DNA of 40,079 bases. Origin: Nitrososphaerota archaeon (GTDB lineage: Archaea; Thermoproteota; Nitrososphaeria; Conexivisphaerales; UBA164). The translations under genes and the position numbers were made by a program. The notes under the pieces are model-generated. The model did no database searches and was not told where the DNA came from. It saw only the letters and a list, made by a program, of their open reading frames with translations. The stretch's first letter is position 1. Every line of letters starts with the position of its first letter. Positions 1 through 7,917 of this stretch are shown one piece after another. The DNA lies in assembly GCA_009903795.1 (NCBI GenBank), contig WYER01000031.1, positions 1 to 40,079 on the forward strand, written 5' to 3'.

Positions 1-371
1 TCAGGCACACGAGCGCGACAAGGGACGCGAAGCTAGGCTTTACAGAAGCGCAACTTTGCTTGAAATACGGCTGGAAGATAGGATCGCGCGTCCCTGCAGT
101 TTATTTGCACCTTTCAGCAAAAGACCTTCGCGAAGTCGTGAGAAACATCTACGGGGGAAAGCCATTAGAACCTCCAAAACCGCAAACAATAGAATGCCCT
201 AAGTGTCACGCTTTGAATCATCCATCGCAAAACTACTGTTCTAACTGCGGAGCTCCTTTGAACCTACAAGAGATAGCTCAAAAGTCAGTCTCGATTGAAG
301 AGTTAAAGTATAGAATCGATAAGCTCACGGAAATCATTTCGAAGCTCCTAAACGAGAAACAACGCTCTTGA
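1..371 (+). CDS. Tyrosine recombinase (integrase), C-terminal part, with zinc ribbon; 5' end outside window
   Basis: The reading frame is open from base 3, so only the last ~122 residues are present. It begins RHTSATRDAKLGFTEAQLC, the box carrying the second catalytic Arg and following His of tyrosine recombinases. Then come YGW (the His/Trp position) and VYLHLS, whose Tyr is the expected nucleophile. After the catalytic core there is a CPKC-x11-CSNC zinc ribbon and a short coiled-coil tail. A C-terminal zinc ribbon occurs in many archaeal integrases. The enzyme should catalyse site-specific integration and excision of the surrounding element. TTG at 60 is not the true start, because homologous sequence continues upstream. 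The stop at 369-371 overlaps a possible small minus-strand gene. The family call is firm; the element it serves is inferred from context. Confidence 0.88.
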   Translation, partial: RHTSATRDAKLGFTEAQLCLKYGWKIGSRVPAVYLHLSAKDLREVVRNIYGGKPLEPPKPQTIECPKCHALNHPSQNYCSNCGAPLNLQEIAQKSVSIEELKYRIDKLTEIISKLLNEKQRS

Positions 372-435
372 TTTCTTCAAGCTCTTTTAATATTTCTTCT
401 AAAACATCCTCATCAACTTCTATTTTCTTTCCCAT
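334..435 (-). CDS. Possible 33-aa acidic helical protein
   Basis: The frame runs ATG (435) to TGA and encodes a charged peptide starting MGKKIEVDEDVLEEILKELE, which looks like a single amphipathic helix or coiled coil. A TATA-like TTTTTAAATGG lies at about 453-463, 20-28 nt upstream of the ATG, matching the leaderless promoters of other genes here. It overlaps the integrase 3' end on the opposite strand. No family is recognised. The promoter placement is the main support. Confidence 0.45.
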   Translation of the reverse strand: MGKKIEVDEDVLEEILKELEEIKSVVSRLGASK

Positions 436-531
436 GCACTTTAATGCAAGACCCATTTAAAAACCAAAACAAGCTTGCCGTTCTTTTGTGAGAACGTTAT
501 ATTTATATTTTTCTTTTTTCACAATAATATT

Positions 532-1392
532 ATGCAGGACAATAATATAGCACAAGATAAAGGTGTTAAGAATATGGACGATTACTTTAGTTCACGTTTA
601 GAAGTAATTTTGAAAAGGTTGAACGAAATTAGAAAAGAGCACCCTGAAATCATTCTAAAAGACGGGGTTTATGATTATTCACAAGCACCTCCAGAAGTTA
701 AAGCAGAAATAGAAAAAAACCTTGAAGACATGGCTGATACTGAACGTGAAGAAATATTGTGGCACCTAGCAGAATATTATTACACAAAAGAAAACAATTT
801 GCCGATAGACCCTTCGCTTGCCGAATTTTTGCTCACCAAAAAGGAAAACGGATTTGCTATTATTCCCGACTCTGTTATAGAAGACTTGCTTGAAATGTTT
901 CCCGAATTGAAAAAACTCCACCCAAAGATTTATGAAATGCTGGGACAAAAAACAGTGTATTACCCGTCTGAACAAAGGGATTTTGTTTTTAAAAACGTTC
1001 TTGCGGATGTATTAGAGCCTGTTTTCAGAAAGATCGAAAATTTTGCAAAAGCAGGAGTGAAGGGCGTGAAAGCAAAAAAAGAAAACGGCTTTTATTATAT
1101 AAACTACACAAACGCTCCTCCTGAAGTAAAAAAGGTTTTAGACGACACGCTAGAAGAATACTTTCGGGAACTCTTTGAATTCTTAATTTATCACGTTTCA
1201 CACTACTATTTTGCGATATACAATGACCCTTCACGCTTCGATTTGCATGAGGGAAATATTGTCATTGTTGCAAAAAGTATAGGCGCAACTTTCGTTCCAA
1301 AAATTGTTATAATAGACGCTTTGAAACGCTTCCCTGAACTAAGAAAAATGTACCCAAAAATTGCGAAAGAATACAAGAAATTTCTAAACTGA
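532..1392 (+). CDS. 286-aa protein with an internal duplication, unknown function
   Basis: I chose ATG 532 because a TATA-like TTTATATT sits at 502-509, about 25 nt upstream. The open frame extends to 475, but that extension is a low-complexity Phe/Ile run that would lie upstream of the promoter. The protein appears to be two diverged copies of one ~130-residue unit. Each half carries APPEVK, then a helical acidic stretch with paired Tyr, then FPELKKLHPKI in the first half or FPELRKMYPKI in the second. No signal peptide, membrane segment or known catalytic motif is visible. The stop codon falls inside a 32-bp IS200/IS605-like end sequence, so the original C-terminus may have been altered by insertion. 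It lies between integrase and transfer genes. Function unknown. Confidence 0.8.
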   Translation: MQDNNIAQDKGVKNMDDYFSSRLEVILKRLNEIRKEHPEIILKDGVYDYSQAPPEVKAEIEKNLEDMADTEREEILWHLAEYYYTKENNLPIDPSLAEFLLTKKENGFAIIPDSVIEDLLEMFPELKKLHPKIYEMLGQKTVYYPSEQRDFVFKNVLADVLEPVFRKIENFAKAGVKGVKAKKENGFYYINYTNAPPEVKKVLDDTLEEYFRELFEFLIYHVSHYYFAIYNDPSRFDLHEGNIVIVAKSIGATFVPKIVIIDALKRFPELRKMYPKIAKEYKKFLN

Positions 1393-1420
1393 CCTCCTCC
1401 CCGCCCTTGAAGAGGCGAGG
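1389..1420 (-). mobile_element. Solo IS200/IS605-type end (hairpin)
   Basis: The 5' part, CTGACCTCCTCCCCGCC, is identical to the right end of the TnpB element at 11935, and both follow AAA. The rest (CCTTGAAGAGGCGAGG) completes a hairpin with the GCC arm. It is probably a relic or minimal PATE-like remnant. It supplies the stop codon of the preceding gene and may act as its terminator. Confidence 0.6.
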
Positions 1421-1442
1421 TTTTCGTTTGTTTTATAAAGTT

Positions 1443-3134
1443 TCAATCAGTGTTTGTAAGTTTCCTCATTACTTCGTGTAAATGAGAAACCGCGTATCCT
1501 GTTGATTTGCCCGAAATTGCTGAAACACCCGCAGTAATCCCGTGAGCTAACCCTCCACCTAAAGCCCCAGTAAACCCTGTCCATAATCTTTTATGTAAAA
1601 AGCTAGACGCGTTGCCCATAAATCCCTGAACACCGCCTGAAAAAGCACCTAACCACACTGCCGAAGCTACACCCCCAGCAATCATGCCAGTTTCAGAAAC
1701 GATCTGATAAGTAGCGCTCGTGTAAGGAGCGAGAATAGTCACAGCAACCAACGATGTGAGAACTGCCGTAATTGCTACCCACTGAGGCTGAATTCCTGCG
1801 AGCCTGAACATGTTAGCGCTTGAATTCCAATTATTCAAAAGATAAGTTGCCACAGAGAGCATTACGGAAGACAAGATCGTAGCTAGCATTAAACCGAACA
1901 ACGTGTCTTCAATGATCCTTCCTAATTTTTGAGTGTAGTAAAAGTCCCTAAGAGCAATAGAAAGCGGGAACATTACAATCATGCCCGCTAAGAGTAGAAT
2001 TCTCACAGTCCCCAACATGTAAGACATTATCCAAACAATTACCGTGACAACGAAGTACCCAACACCGAGAAGGGTAGTTTCAAGAATTGTGACAGGCGTA
2101 AGAGTGCTTGGAAATATCATGTAAGCTTCTAACAATGCAAGGTTTCCTTGAGCAATTATCCACGCGCCTTGTTGATTCGCCACGCTCGGGTAAGCGAGAA
2201 TTTCAACGTTCAAAGTGTTCATTAAATAAGCAATCTTATCGTAAACGTACGGGAAGATCAGCATAATAAAAATGCCTCCTGCTATTTTTTCAAACACTCC
2301 TAGCAATGATGTAGTTTTGCGCCTGTCAGGAGTGAGAAGGTCAAAAAAAGCAATCGGAATTAACACAATTATAGCAACGATCATGAGAAGGTTGTAGTAA
2401 GGACCTAAAGGCAAAGCAGGATACTCCTGAGAAGGAGAAGTAGCATAAGCGTAAAGCATTGTGTCGTTGAATTGAGGCAAAGCGATGATAGTGTTAAACA
2501 GATCAATAGGAGCCCATTCATTTCCTCCTATGCCCGTAATTTCAGGTCCGATCGGCGTTCCGTTCGTGCTTTCGGGTATCACCTCGTAAACGTAATACGT
2601 GAAACCATCCTTCACGCTCGGGGTTGTGAAGTTCGCAAGCTGTCCGACGTAATAATATTGCTTAGAAAATTCCATAGGAACCGTTTCGTTTGACCCACCT
2701 GGATAATAGAAAGTTACAGAACCGACAAGTTTCAAGGGTGCGGGAATTTCAGAAGATGTAGTAGCCGTGATTGTCGTGTTTGAAGTCGCAGACGCAGAAG
2801 CGGAAGCCGAAGCAGAAGCGCTCACGTTCGTTGCCCTAACCCCTCCTCCCGTTGAAGATGTTTTAGAAGTAGTTGTCTTTGAAACTATTGCGGAATTGTT
2901 CACGTAATACCACGAGCCTCCTATAAAAACAGAACCGTAAGCGTAAGATGCAGGGACTCTCGGATTCACAGCCTGCGTGTTTATCTTATACATCGAAAGC
3001 AAAACTTCTCCGAAAGGACCCGAAAGATAAGCGTGAGTAGGCAAAGGCACAATAAGACCGAAGATCAAAAGAAACAAAACTGCTAAGTAAGAAAACTTCA
3101 AGAACAAACCTTTTGCAGAATTAAAGCTCCTCAT
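1443..3134 (-). CDS. Polytopic membrane protein, CedA/VirB6/TrbL-like transfer channel
   Basis: The protein has 563 residues when started at ATG 3134. A TATA element (TTTTAAAGG, ~3157-3165) is centred 25-27 nt upstream, so the longer frame starting at GTG 3155 would begin inside the promoter. It has an N-terminal signal or anchor (~10-30), a ~210-residue external region with a Ser/Ala/Thr run (SASASASASASATS), and about seven TM helices from ~residue 245 to ~510. A Gly/Ala-rich amphipathic tail follows. This layout resembles VirB6/TrbL and the crenarchaeal DNA-import protein CedA. It ends 32 bp from the ATPase gene on the same strand, and a VirB4-like ATPase lies further along. A role as the membrane channel for DNA transfer is inferred from topology and neighbours, because these families share little sequence. 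Confidence 0.68.
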   Translation of the reverse strand: MRSFNSAKGLFLKFSYLAVLFLLIFGLIVPLPTHAYLSGPFGEVLLSMYKINTQAVNPRVPASYAYGSVFIGGSWYYVNNSAIVSKTTTSKTSSTGGGVRATNVSASASASASASATSNTTITATTSSEIPAPLKLVGSVTFYYPGGSNETVPMEFSKQYYYVGQLANFTTPSVKDGFTYYVYEVIPESTNGTPIGPEITGIGGNEWAPIDLFNTIIALPQFNDTMLYAYATSPSQEYPALPLGPYYNLLMIVAIIVLIPIAFFDLLTPDRRKTTSLLGVFEKIAGGIFIMLIFPYVYDKIAYLMNTLNVEILAYPSVANQQGAWIIAQGNLALLEAYMIFPSTLTPVTILETTLLGVGYFVVTVIVWIMSYMLGTVRILLLAGMIVMFPLSIALRDFYYTQKLGRIIEDTLFGLMLATILSSVMLSVATYLLNNWNSSANMFRLAGIQPQWVAITAVLTSLVAVTILAPYTSATYQIVSETGMIAGGVASAVWLGAFSGGVQGFMGNASSFLHKRLWTGFTGALGGGLAHGITAGVSAISGKSTGYAVSHLHEVMRKLTNTD

Positions 3135-3155
3135 CAAACTTAAGTATAGTGACAC

Positions 3156-3166
3156 CTTTAAAACCC
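3156..3166 (-). promoter_or_regulatory. TATA box of the CedA-like gene
   Basis: On the minus strand GTTTTAAAGGT lies 22-32 nt before ATG 3134. The spacing implies a leaderless transcript and decides the start codon. Confidence 0.6.
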
Positions 3167-3186
3167 AAAACGCGAACTCCCAGACC

Positions 3187-4734
3187 TTATTTCCCGCCGT
3201 AGTATTTCTTCGCGTAGAACTTCTTCAAAGCTTCGAAAAGAGAATGCAAGTCATACCTGTTCTCTGACATCTGCTTCTTCAAAAATTCCATCCTTTCTTC
3301 CATTTCACTCTTCAATCTCGCTTCGTCCCATCCCCACAGGTTTTCGAGCGTCTTCAACCTGACAGAACGAGAAATAACCTCATCAACGCTTTCTGGGTAA
3401 ATCTTATCCTCTTTCGCGTTCCACCTAAAGATTTCCGCAAGCTCACCTGTCAATGGGTTAACTTCTTTTGAAACGATTGCCCTCCTAACGACTTCACCGC
3501 TTTGAAGCCTAACCCTGTTCACTTGCAAAAAAGACCAAACGAGCATCAGTTGTGATTTTCCAACGTTCAAAGGCTCCGTTGTCATTCTCGCAATCGCGCT
3601 TTCGACAGAGTCCCCGTGGAAAGTTGTGAAAGAACCGTGCCCCGATGCAGAAGCCTGAAACAAGAACTGTATTTCTTGACCCCTAGCTTCCCCTACAATA
3701 ACGTAGTCAGGACGGATCCTCAAAGTCAGCTTCGTTAAGTCGAAAATGTCGATGTCAGTAACTTCAGAGCCACCGAACGTGTACCTAGTTTTCAACCTTT
3801 CCCAGTGCTCGTGAGGAAGAGAAAGTTCTGGCGTTTCTTCTACGGTTGCAATTTTCAGGTTTGGATTAATGAGCTGAAGGAATGCGTTAAGCGTAGTAGT
3901 TTTTCCAGAACCCGTTGCCCCTATTATGAACACAAACCCCTTAGCCTCTACGATAAGCCAATAATAAGAAGCGAGCAAAGGCGTGACAGTCCCGCTTTTG
4001 ATCAAGTGCAAAATAGTGAAAGGGTTCTTCGGGAACTTCCTAACGTCAAAAGAAGATCCCGGGAGCGATATCTCAGAGCCGAAAGTAGAAGCAAGCCTTG
4101 AACCGTCGGGCATCGTCGCGTCAACGTAAGGTATTGCTGTCGAAATTGATTTCCCAGAACGCATCACGATCTTTTGAACAAAACGAGAAAGCTCGTCTTC
4201 GCTTTCAAACTTTATGTTCGTGTCCATCCAATCCGCCCCTGGGAACTGCCTGTGTATTATTGCCACAGGTTTGTCCCAAGCTTCGCAAGAAATCTCTTCT
4301 ACATCATCGTCCTTCATGAGAACGTCCACAATGCCATAGCCTAAAGAGTCGCGCACGAGGTAATACTTCAGCTTGTCGTAAGAAGCTTTGAACTCTTCAA
4401 AGACGCCCAAGTCTTCAGAAGCTTTCCACAAAAACTGTTCCAAAAGGGCAAGCTGATCCCCTTCTGCAGGTCTGAAAGCGTAATAAACTGCTTCCATCAG
4501 CTCTGAGTATAAAACTTTTTCGCGGTCGGTAAGCTCGGGTTCGAATGCCGTGTAGTAATATTTAGATTCCGTTCGCGAAATGACAACGTGAACAAGCCCC
4601 ACGTCGTATTCCGTAACAATGTCCCCTACGACTGCGTGCGGGATCGTTCTCACGCGGAATTCGAGGGGTCTTTCTGCGGGCTTCTTTTTCTTTCCTCCTA
4701 AGGACAAATTAATTTGAGGAAGTTTAAGTTTCAT
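3187..4734 (-). CDS. Type II/IV secretion ATPase (GspE/VirB11/TadA superfamily)
   Basis: This 515-aa hexameric secretion-type ATPase has a basic N-terminus and a ~240-residue N-terminal domain. Then come Walker A GATGSGKTT (~272-280), the acidic/Asp box (EETPELSLP, ~299-306), Walker B with VIVGEARGQE (~345-354) and the His box GHGSFTTFH (~365-373). These are the hallmarks of the archaeal GspE/FlaI/VirB11 family. It should hydrolyse ATP at the cytoplasmic membrane to drive assembly of a pilus or transport of substrate. It is followed by the CedA/VirB6-like gene and shares a symmetrical promoter with the divergent Cas4-like gene. With VirB4 and VirB6-like partners, a VirB11-type role in DNA transfer is more likely than an archaellum. 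Superfamily certain; specific role inferred. Confidence 0.9.
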   Translation of the reverse strand: MKLKLPQINLSLGGKKKKPAERPLEFRVRTIPHAVVGDIVTEYDVGLVHVVISRTESKYYYTAFEPELTDREKVLYSELMEAVYYAFRPAEGDQLALLEQFLWKASEDLGVFEEFKASYDKLKYYLVRDSLGYGIVDVLMKDDDVEEISCEAWDKPVAIIHRQFPGADWMDTNIKFESEDELSRFVQKIVMRSGKSISTAIPYVDATMPDGSRLASTFGSEISLPGSSFDVRKFPKNPFTILHLIKSGTVTPLLASYYWLIVEAKGFVFIIGATGSGKTTTLNAFLQLINPNLKIATVEETPELSLPHEHWERLKTRYTFGGSEVTDIDIFDLTKLTLRIRPDYVIVGEARGQEIQFLFQASASGHGSFTTFHGDSVESAIARMTTEPLNVGKSQLMLVWSFLQVNRVRLQSGEVVRRAIVSKEVNPLTGELAEIFRWNAKEDKIYPESVDEVISRSVRLKTLENLWGWDEARLKSEMEERMEFLKKQMSENRYDLHSLFEALKKFYAKKYYGGK

Positions 4735-4782
4735 GCTTTTAAATGCGATCGTGGTTTAAAAGCAAAAATTTGATTGCTTTAC
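4735..4782. promoter_or_regulatory. Shared divergent promoter with palindromic TATA region
   Basis: The 48 bp between two divergent starts contain the inverted repeat GCTTTTAAA ... TTTAAAAGC (4736-4744 and 4755-4763). The element at ~4753-4763 is ~20-30 nt from both ATG 4734 (minus) and ATG 4783 (plus), so one AT block could serve as TATA box in both directions. A second TATA-like copy lies next to ATG 4734. Confidence 0.55.
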
Positions 4783-5442
4783 ATGAGCGAAGAAGAAAAG
4801 AAGCTTGAAGAATTATTGAAGCAAGGACTAGTTTCTTTGCACGAAAAAGAAAAGAACAGTCACAAAACGGAAAAAGGCGTGTATTATCCTTCCGCGCTAG
4901 GTTCTTGCTTGAGAAAGCAATATTACACTTACACACTCGGAGAACGCGTTTCTCCTGAAGAACTAGTTATTTTCGCAACAGGAAAAGGTGTTCACGAAAC
5001 AATAGCGAGAGCGTTCGGCGAGGTTGCGACAATAGAAAAAGAAGAAGAAAACATTTCACTTGAAATTTCACCTGCAATAAAACTCAAAGGAAGAATCGAC
5101 CTTTTGATTGCCGACTATGACGGAAAGAAGTACTTGATTGAAGCGAAAAGCACGAGCAAAACTCCCGACACACCTTTCGAAGAACACGTTTTACAATTGC
5201 AAGTATATATGCATGCTTTGAATTATGAAGAAGGGTTCATTTTGTATTGGAATAAGGTTACAGGAGAAATCAAAGTTTTCAAGGTTCAAAAAAATGAAGA
5301 AGTTCTAAAAAACGTTTTTGAAAGGGTCAAAAAGCTGGATTATTATGTTTCAAAAAATGTCCCACCAGAGCCTGAAGCAATACTCAAAGGCAGATTTTGG
5401 GAATGCGAAAAATGTCCTTTCTTGGAACTCTGCATACGATAA
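4783..5442 (+). CDS. Cas4-like/RecB-family PD-(D/E)XK exonuclease with Fe-S cysteines
   Basis: I start this 219-aa protein at ATG 4783 (MSEEEKK), not TTG 4774, from the shared promoter spacing. The nuclease core is GKGVHE (H71), GRIDLL (D106), YLIEAKST (E120, K122) and QLQVYMHAL. One Cys near the N-terminus (SCLRKQYY, C42) plus a C-terminal CEKC-x5-C triad make the four ligands expected for the 4Fe-4S cluster of Cas4 and related nucleases. Such enzymes cut single-stranded or flapped DNA ends. No cas genes or CRISPR array occur in the window, so this is a stand-alone copy on a mobile element. Processing of transferred or replicating DNA is a reasonable inference. Confidence 0.85.
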   Translation: MSEEEKKLEELLKQGLVSLHEKEKNSHKTEKGVYYPSALGSCLRKQYYTYTLGERVSPEELVIFATGKGVHETIARAFGEVATIEKEEENISLEISPAIKLKGRIDLLIADYDGKKYLIEAKSTSKTPDTPFEEHVLQLQVYMHALNYEEGFILYWNKVTGEIKVFKVQKNEEVLKNVFERVKKLDYYVSKNVPPEPEAILKGRFWECEKCPFLELCIR

Positions 5443-5475
5443 AAAGTTTTTTATTTCTTATTTTTTGTTTTTTTC
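5443..5475 (+). terminator. T-rich terminator between convergent genes
   Basis: Runs of T (up to seven) follow the Cas4-like stop codon directly, as in archaeal factor-independent termination. No hairpin is needed or evident. Confidence 0.5.
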
Positions 5476-6106
5476 AACGACCAAGATGCTTGTCTGGAAT
5501 TTCAAACACTCTCGCGAAAGACATAGGCGTTATTCTGAAATTGCCCACAGAAACAGGAACGAAAATAATTTCGCGCGCACTCTGAGGTTGCGAATTCAAT
5601 CTCCCAACATCCTTAACAACAAACTTGAAAGTTGAATTGCCCGAAGGAGGAAAGATTGTGATGAAAGACCCATTGTGACTCAAAACGAAAGACGTAATAT
5701 TCTTGTCCTCTATAACACCTACTAAGAAAGAAGAATTTTTCAACACGTGCTCATGCGAAACGAACAAAGGAACAGACGTTTCATTTTTTGCTACAAACGT
5801 TTGATTTCCTATTTTGATAACATGAAACGGGATTGAAAGGTTCAAATATGTCACTCCATCATAAACCCCAATCGTTCCTATCACAATTTCAAACGACTTT
5901 TTATGAAGCTTTCCAACAGGTGCAATAGGTAAGCTCGTGTTGAAAAGTCCAACATTAAACAAACCATTAGAATGTGTCTTAGGATTCAAAAGAACGACCT
6001 TCGCATGATTCCCTAAAGGTTGTGCGAAAGCCGTCGAACTAACAAACAATAACCCGAATAATACGAGAACAATCGCACTTTTTAACAAACCATAACGAGC
6101 GCTCAT
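5474..6106 (-). CDS. Secreted protein of unknown function
   Basis: This 210-aa protein has a clear signal peptide: a hydrophobic core at ~10-25 and a likely cleavage near TAFA-QP. The mature part is predicted beta-rich and has several N-x-S/T sequons, as expected for an archaeal surface or extracellular protein. There is no C-terminal membrane anchor. The start is ATG 6106. TATTTAAAAACCC on the plus strand (6126-6138) gives a minus-strand TATA ~25 nt upstream, so the mRNA is leaderless. It is preceded on the same strand by a membrane-anchored surface protein. No family is recognised. Within a transfer module it could be an external pilus or surface component, which is inference from position only. 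Confidence 0.75.
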   Translation of the reverse strand: MSARYGLLKSAIVLVLFGLLFVSSTAFAQPLGNHAKVVLLNPKTHSNGLFNVGLFNTSLPIAPVGKLHKKSFEIVIGTIGVYDGVTYLNLSIPFHVIKIGNQTFVAKNETSVPLFVSHEHVLKNSSFLVGVIEDKNITSFVLSHNGSFITIFPPSGNSTFKFVVKDVGRLNSQPQSAREIIFVPVSVGNFRITPMSFARVFEIPDKHLGR

Positions 6107-6147
6107 GCTTTTAAATGAAAAGGCTATTTAAAAACCCAAAATCGCTT

Positions 6148-7353
6148 TCAACCAGTAGTGAAAGAATAGTTTTCATAATACGGAGGCATCGAAAGAACAC
6201 GGAACGAGAAAACTTCATTCGGAGGGACAGTAAGAATTAACGAAACATTCTTACCGTTCACTAACGCAAGCACACCTTCATACTCGAACGTCACACGCTC
6301 GCCTGGATAAATGACATACGAGTTTAAGGAATTATTAAAAACGCTCTCACTCGAAGCGTTCGAAGACGCGAATTGTGAAACAAACGAAAGAACATGGCGC
6401 GGGCTTGGAAATGCAACAAGCTGTGTCCCGTTCACAAAGAAAAGAACTGGCAACGAAACATTGAAGCTCTTATGAACATTCCACTTCACGCTAAAATAAT
6501 TTTGCGATTTGTTTAATGAAAAGTGTAAAACACTCCTAAGAGTTACGTTCCACAAAGTTTGCACTGAAATTGCATAAACTGTCACAGGCTCGTTCCCCAC
6601 GTTTTTCAGTGAAATATAAAAGACCGTCTCGTTCCCCCGCGAGTAAAGGCTCACGGCTTCAAGGGTAAGATTCGCGCTTTCTCTTTCAAGTTCTTTTGAA
6701 AGATGCTTCGGAATCACGAATACCTGACCCACGCTCATTTTTTGCGAACCGTTCACTTCTTTCGCTGTGAAAGGCATCGCAAAAACAACAGGTGTAAGAA
6801 TAAAACGCAAACTCTGTCCCGCATAAGTAACAACAACGTGAGGTCGCAAATCAATCAACGCGCCTATTGTCCCGTTCACGAGAGAAACGTTCGCGACGGG
6901 AATCTTCAAAACAGAGCTGGGAACAAAAACAGAATACTTAGAACCGTTTATTTCAATCGAGACGCTTGAAACAAAAAGCCTTATCTGATTCACGCTAACG
7001 TTCTTCGGAAGCGAGAACGTCGCAATAATCTTTGAAACGTTTACGAGCGAAAGCAAATTTACAGAACCGCTTATGTTCGCGAAATAAGGCGAAGAATTAG
7101 TTATCAGCTCGACGCGTGAATAATTCAAAAACAAAGCTGAAGTGCCTGCGGGAACGGACGGAGGGTCAGTAAGCGCAACAGCAAAAGGAGATAAAGAAGC
7201 GCGCGTTGAAGTGCTTGTTGAAGTAGTCGAAACCGAGGTTGAAGACGAAGAAGGAGCTTTAGCAGGTTGAAGCGTTAGCATAAAATAACCTACTATACCT
7301 CCTAATACAATAAGCCCGACAATCAATAAAGCAAGCAAACTTTTCACGTTCAC
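6148..7353 (-). CDS. Membrane-anchored surface protein, DUF4382-like
   Basis: This 401-aa protein has one N-terminal TM anchor (~5-27) and a Ser/Thr-only linker (~35-52) likely to be glycosylated. The large beta-rich ectodomain carries about twenty N-x-S/T sequons. The stretch starting FAVALTDPPSVPAGTSALFL resembles the opening of DUF4382-type surface domains (a TD(A/P)P motif then a beta strand). A second Ig-like part follows (VSLYSRGNETVFYISLKNVG). Start GTG 7353 is chosen because TTTTTAAAGG (7373-7382) lies ~25 nt upstream; GTG 7347 is the alternative. It is probably exposed on the cell surface. Link to DNA transfer is by position only. Confidence 0.72.
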   Translation of the reverse strand: MNVKSLLALLIVGLIVLGGIVGYFMLTLQPAKAPSSSSTSVSTTSTSTSTRASLSPFAVALTDPPSVPAGTSALFLNYSRVELITNSSPYFANISGSVNLLSLVNVSKIIATFSLPKNVSVNQIRLFVSSVSIEINGSKYSVFVPSSVLKIPVANVSLVNGTIGALIDLRPHVVVTYAGQSLRFILTPVVFAMPFTAKEVNGSQKMSVGQVFVIPKHLSKELERESANLTLEAVSLYSRGNETVFYISLKNVGNEPVTVYAISVQTLWNVTLRSVLHFSLNKSQNYFSVKWNVHKSFNVSLPVLFFVNGTQLVAFPSPRHVLSFVSQFASSNASSESVFNNSLNSYVIYPGERVTFEYEGVLALVNGKNVSLILTVPPNEVFSFRVLSMPPYYENYSFTTG

Positions 7354-7440
7354 GAACTTTAATAAAAAACCCCTTTAAAAACCAAAAAGCTCGTTCTTTT
7401 GCAAAAATCTATAATGCAAACTAACACAAAACTAAAAATG

Positions 7441-7467
7441 GAAAAAAAAATAAAAAAGAAAAAAACA
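7441..7467 (-). terminator. T-rich terminator downstream of the 110-aa gene
   Basis: On the minus strand this is a stretch of T runs (up to nine) directly after the stop at 7470. Confidence 0.45.
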
Positions 7468-7469
7468 TT

Positions 7470-7802
7470 TCACGCGGGGACGATATTCGCAATCGAAACA
7501 ATATCCCTTGCTTTTTTAGAAGCAGTGAAAAGTTCTGGATTCGGGCTAAAAGAAATTCCACGCTTTGCCAGTTTTCGGAAAATTTCTTCTAGCTCCTCTT
7601 TTCTTCTTACCGTAAAAACCCAATATCCATTTTCTTTTTCAGAAATATTTTTTGTTTTCATAAAAGCATTCCTCTCAGATTCAAAAAGTAGATTTCCGTA
7701 TCTGTCTTCTAAAATTTTTTCGGTCGAAATTATAAGAACATTCCCTTTCCTTCCGACCAATTTGGCAAAATTCCCCCACGACCCAAATTCTAGTGTATCC
7801 AA
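7470..7802 (-). CDS. Small basic protein, unknown function
   Basis: The frame is open to ATG 7883, but a promoter block almost identical to that of the gene at 8508 lies at 7822-7855, inside the open frame. The first usable in-frame start after it is TTG 7802, giving 110 residues. The 137-residue version from ATG 7883 remains possible. The protein is alpha/beta, with VLIISTEKILEDRYGN, an aromatic strand ENGYWVFTVRRKEELEEIF and a basic C-terminus. No family is recognised. The overlapping plus-strand frame at 7399 is rejected because promoter and terminator both point to the minus strand. A T-rich terminator follows. Confidence 0.55.
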   Translation of the reverse strand: MDTLEFGSWGNFAKLVGRKGNVLIISTEKILEDRYGNLLFESERNAFMKTKNISEKENGYWVFTVRRKEELEEIFRKLAKRGISFSPNPELFTASKKARDIVSIANIVPA

Positions 7803-7821
7803 TCTCTCTCTACCTCTTCTA

Positions 7822-7855
7822 TTGTACCCTATAATGAGAACTCCCTTTAAAAACT
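7822..7855 (-). promoter_or_regulatory. Promoter block, copy 2 of a repeated type
   Basis: TTTTTAAAGGGAGTTCTC followed by ATTATAGGGTACA matches the block before 8508 at all but a few positions. It contains the TATA box (7844-7853) and the expected transcription start. Confidence 0.55.
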
Positions 7856-7897
7856 CAAAAACCCGTTCTGTGCAAAAATGCATGGCTTTATCTAATT

Positions 7898-7917
7898 GAA
7901 AAAAAAATAACGAAAAC
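7898..7917 (-). terminator. T-rich terminator downstream of the 90-aa membrane protein gene
   Basis: On the minus strand a run of nine T lies within 20 nt of the stop codon at 7918. Confidence 0.4.

Noticed and set aside
475-531. N-terminal extension (Phe/Ile-rich) of the 286-aa protein
   Set aside because: The TATA box lies inside it; ATG 532 fits leaderless transcription.
3187-4734. Archaellum motor ArlI
   Set aside because: No archaellin, ArlH or ArlJ genes are nearby; neighbours are VirB6-like and VirB4-like.
7399-7899. 166-aa plus-strand ORF
   Set aside because: It begins with a long Lys/Met homopolymeric run. The opposite strand has a proper promoter block and a T-rich terminator, so this is a shadow frame.
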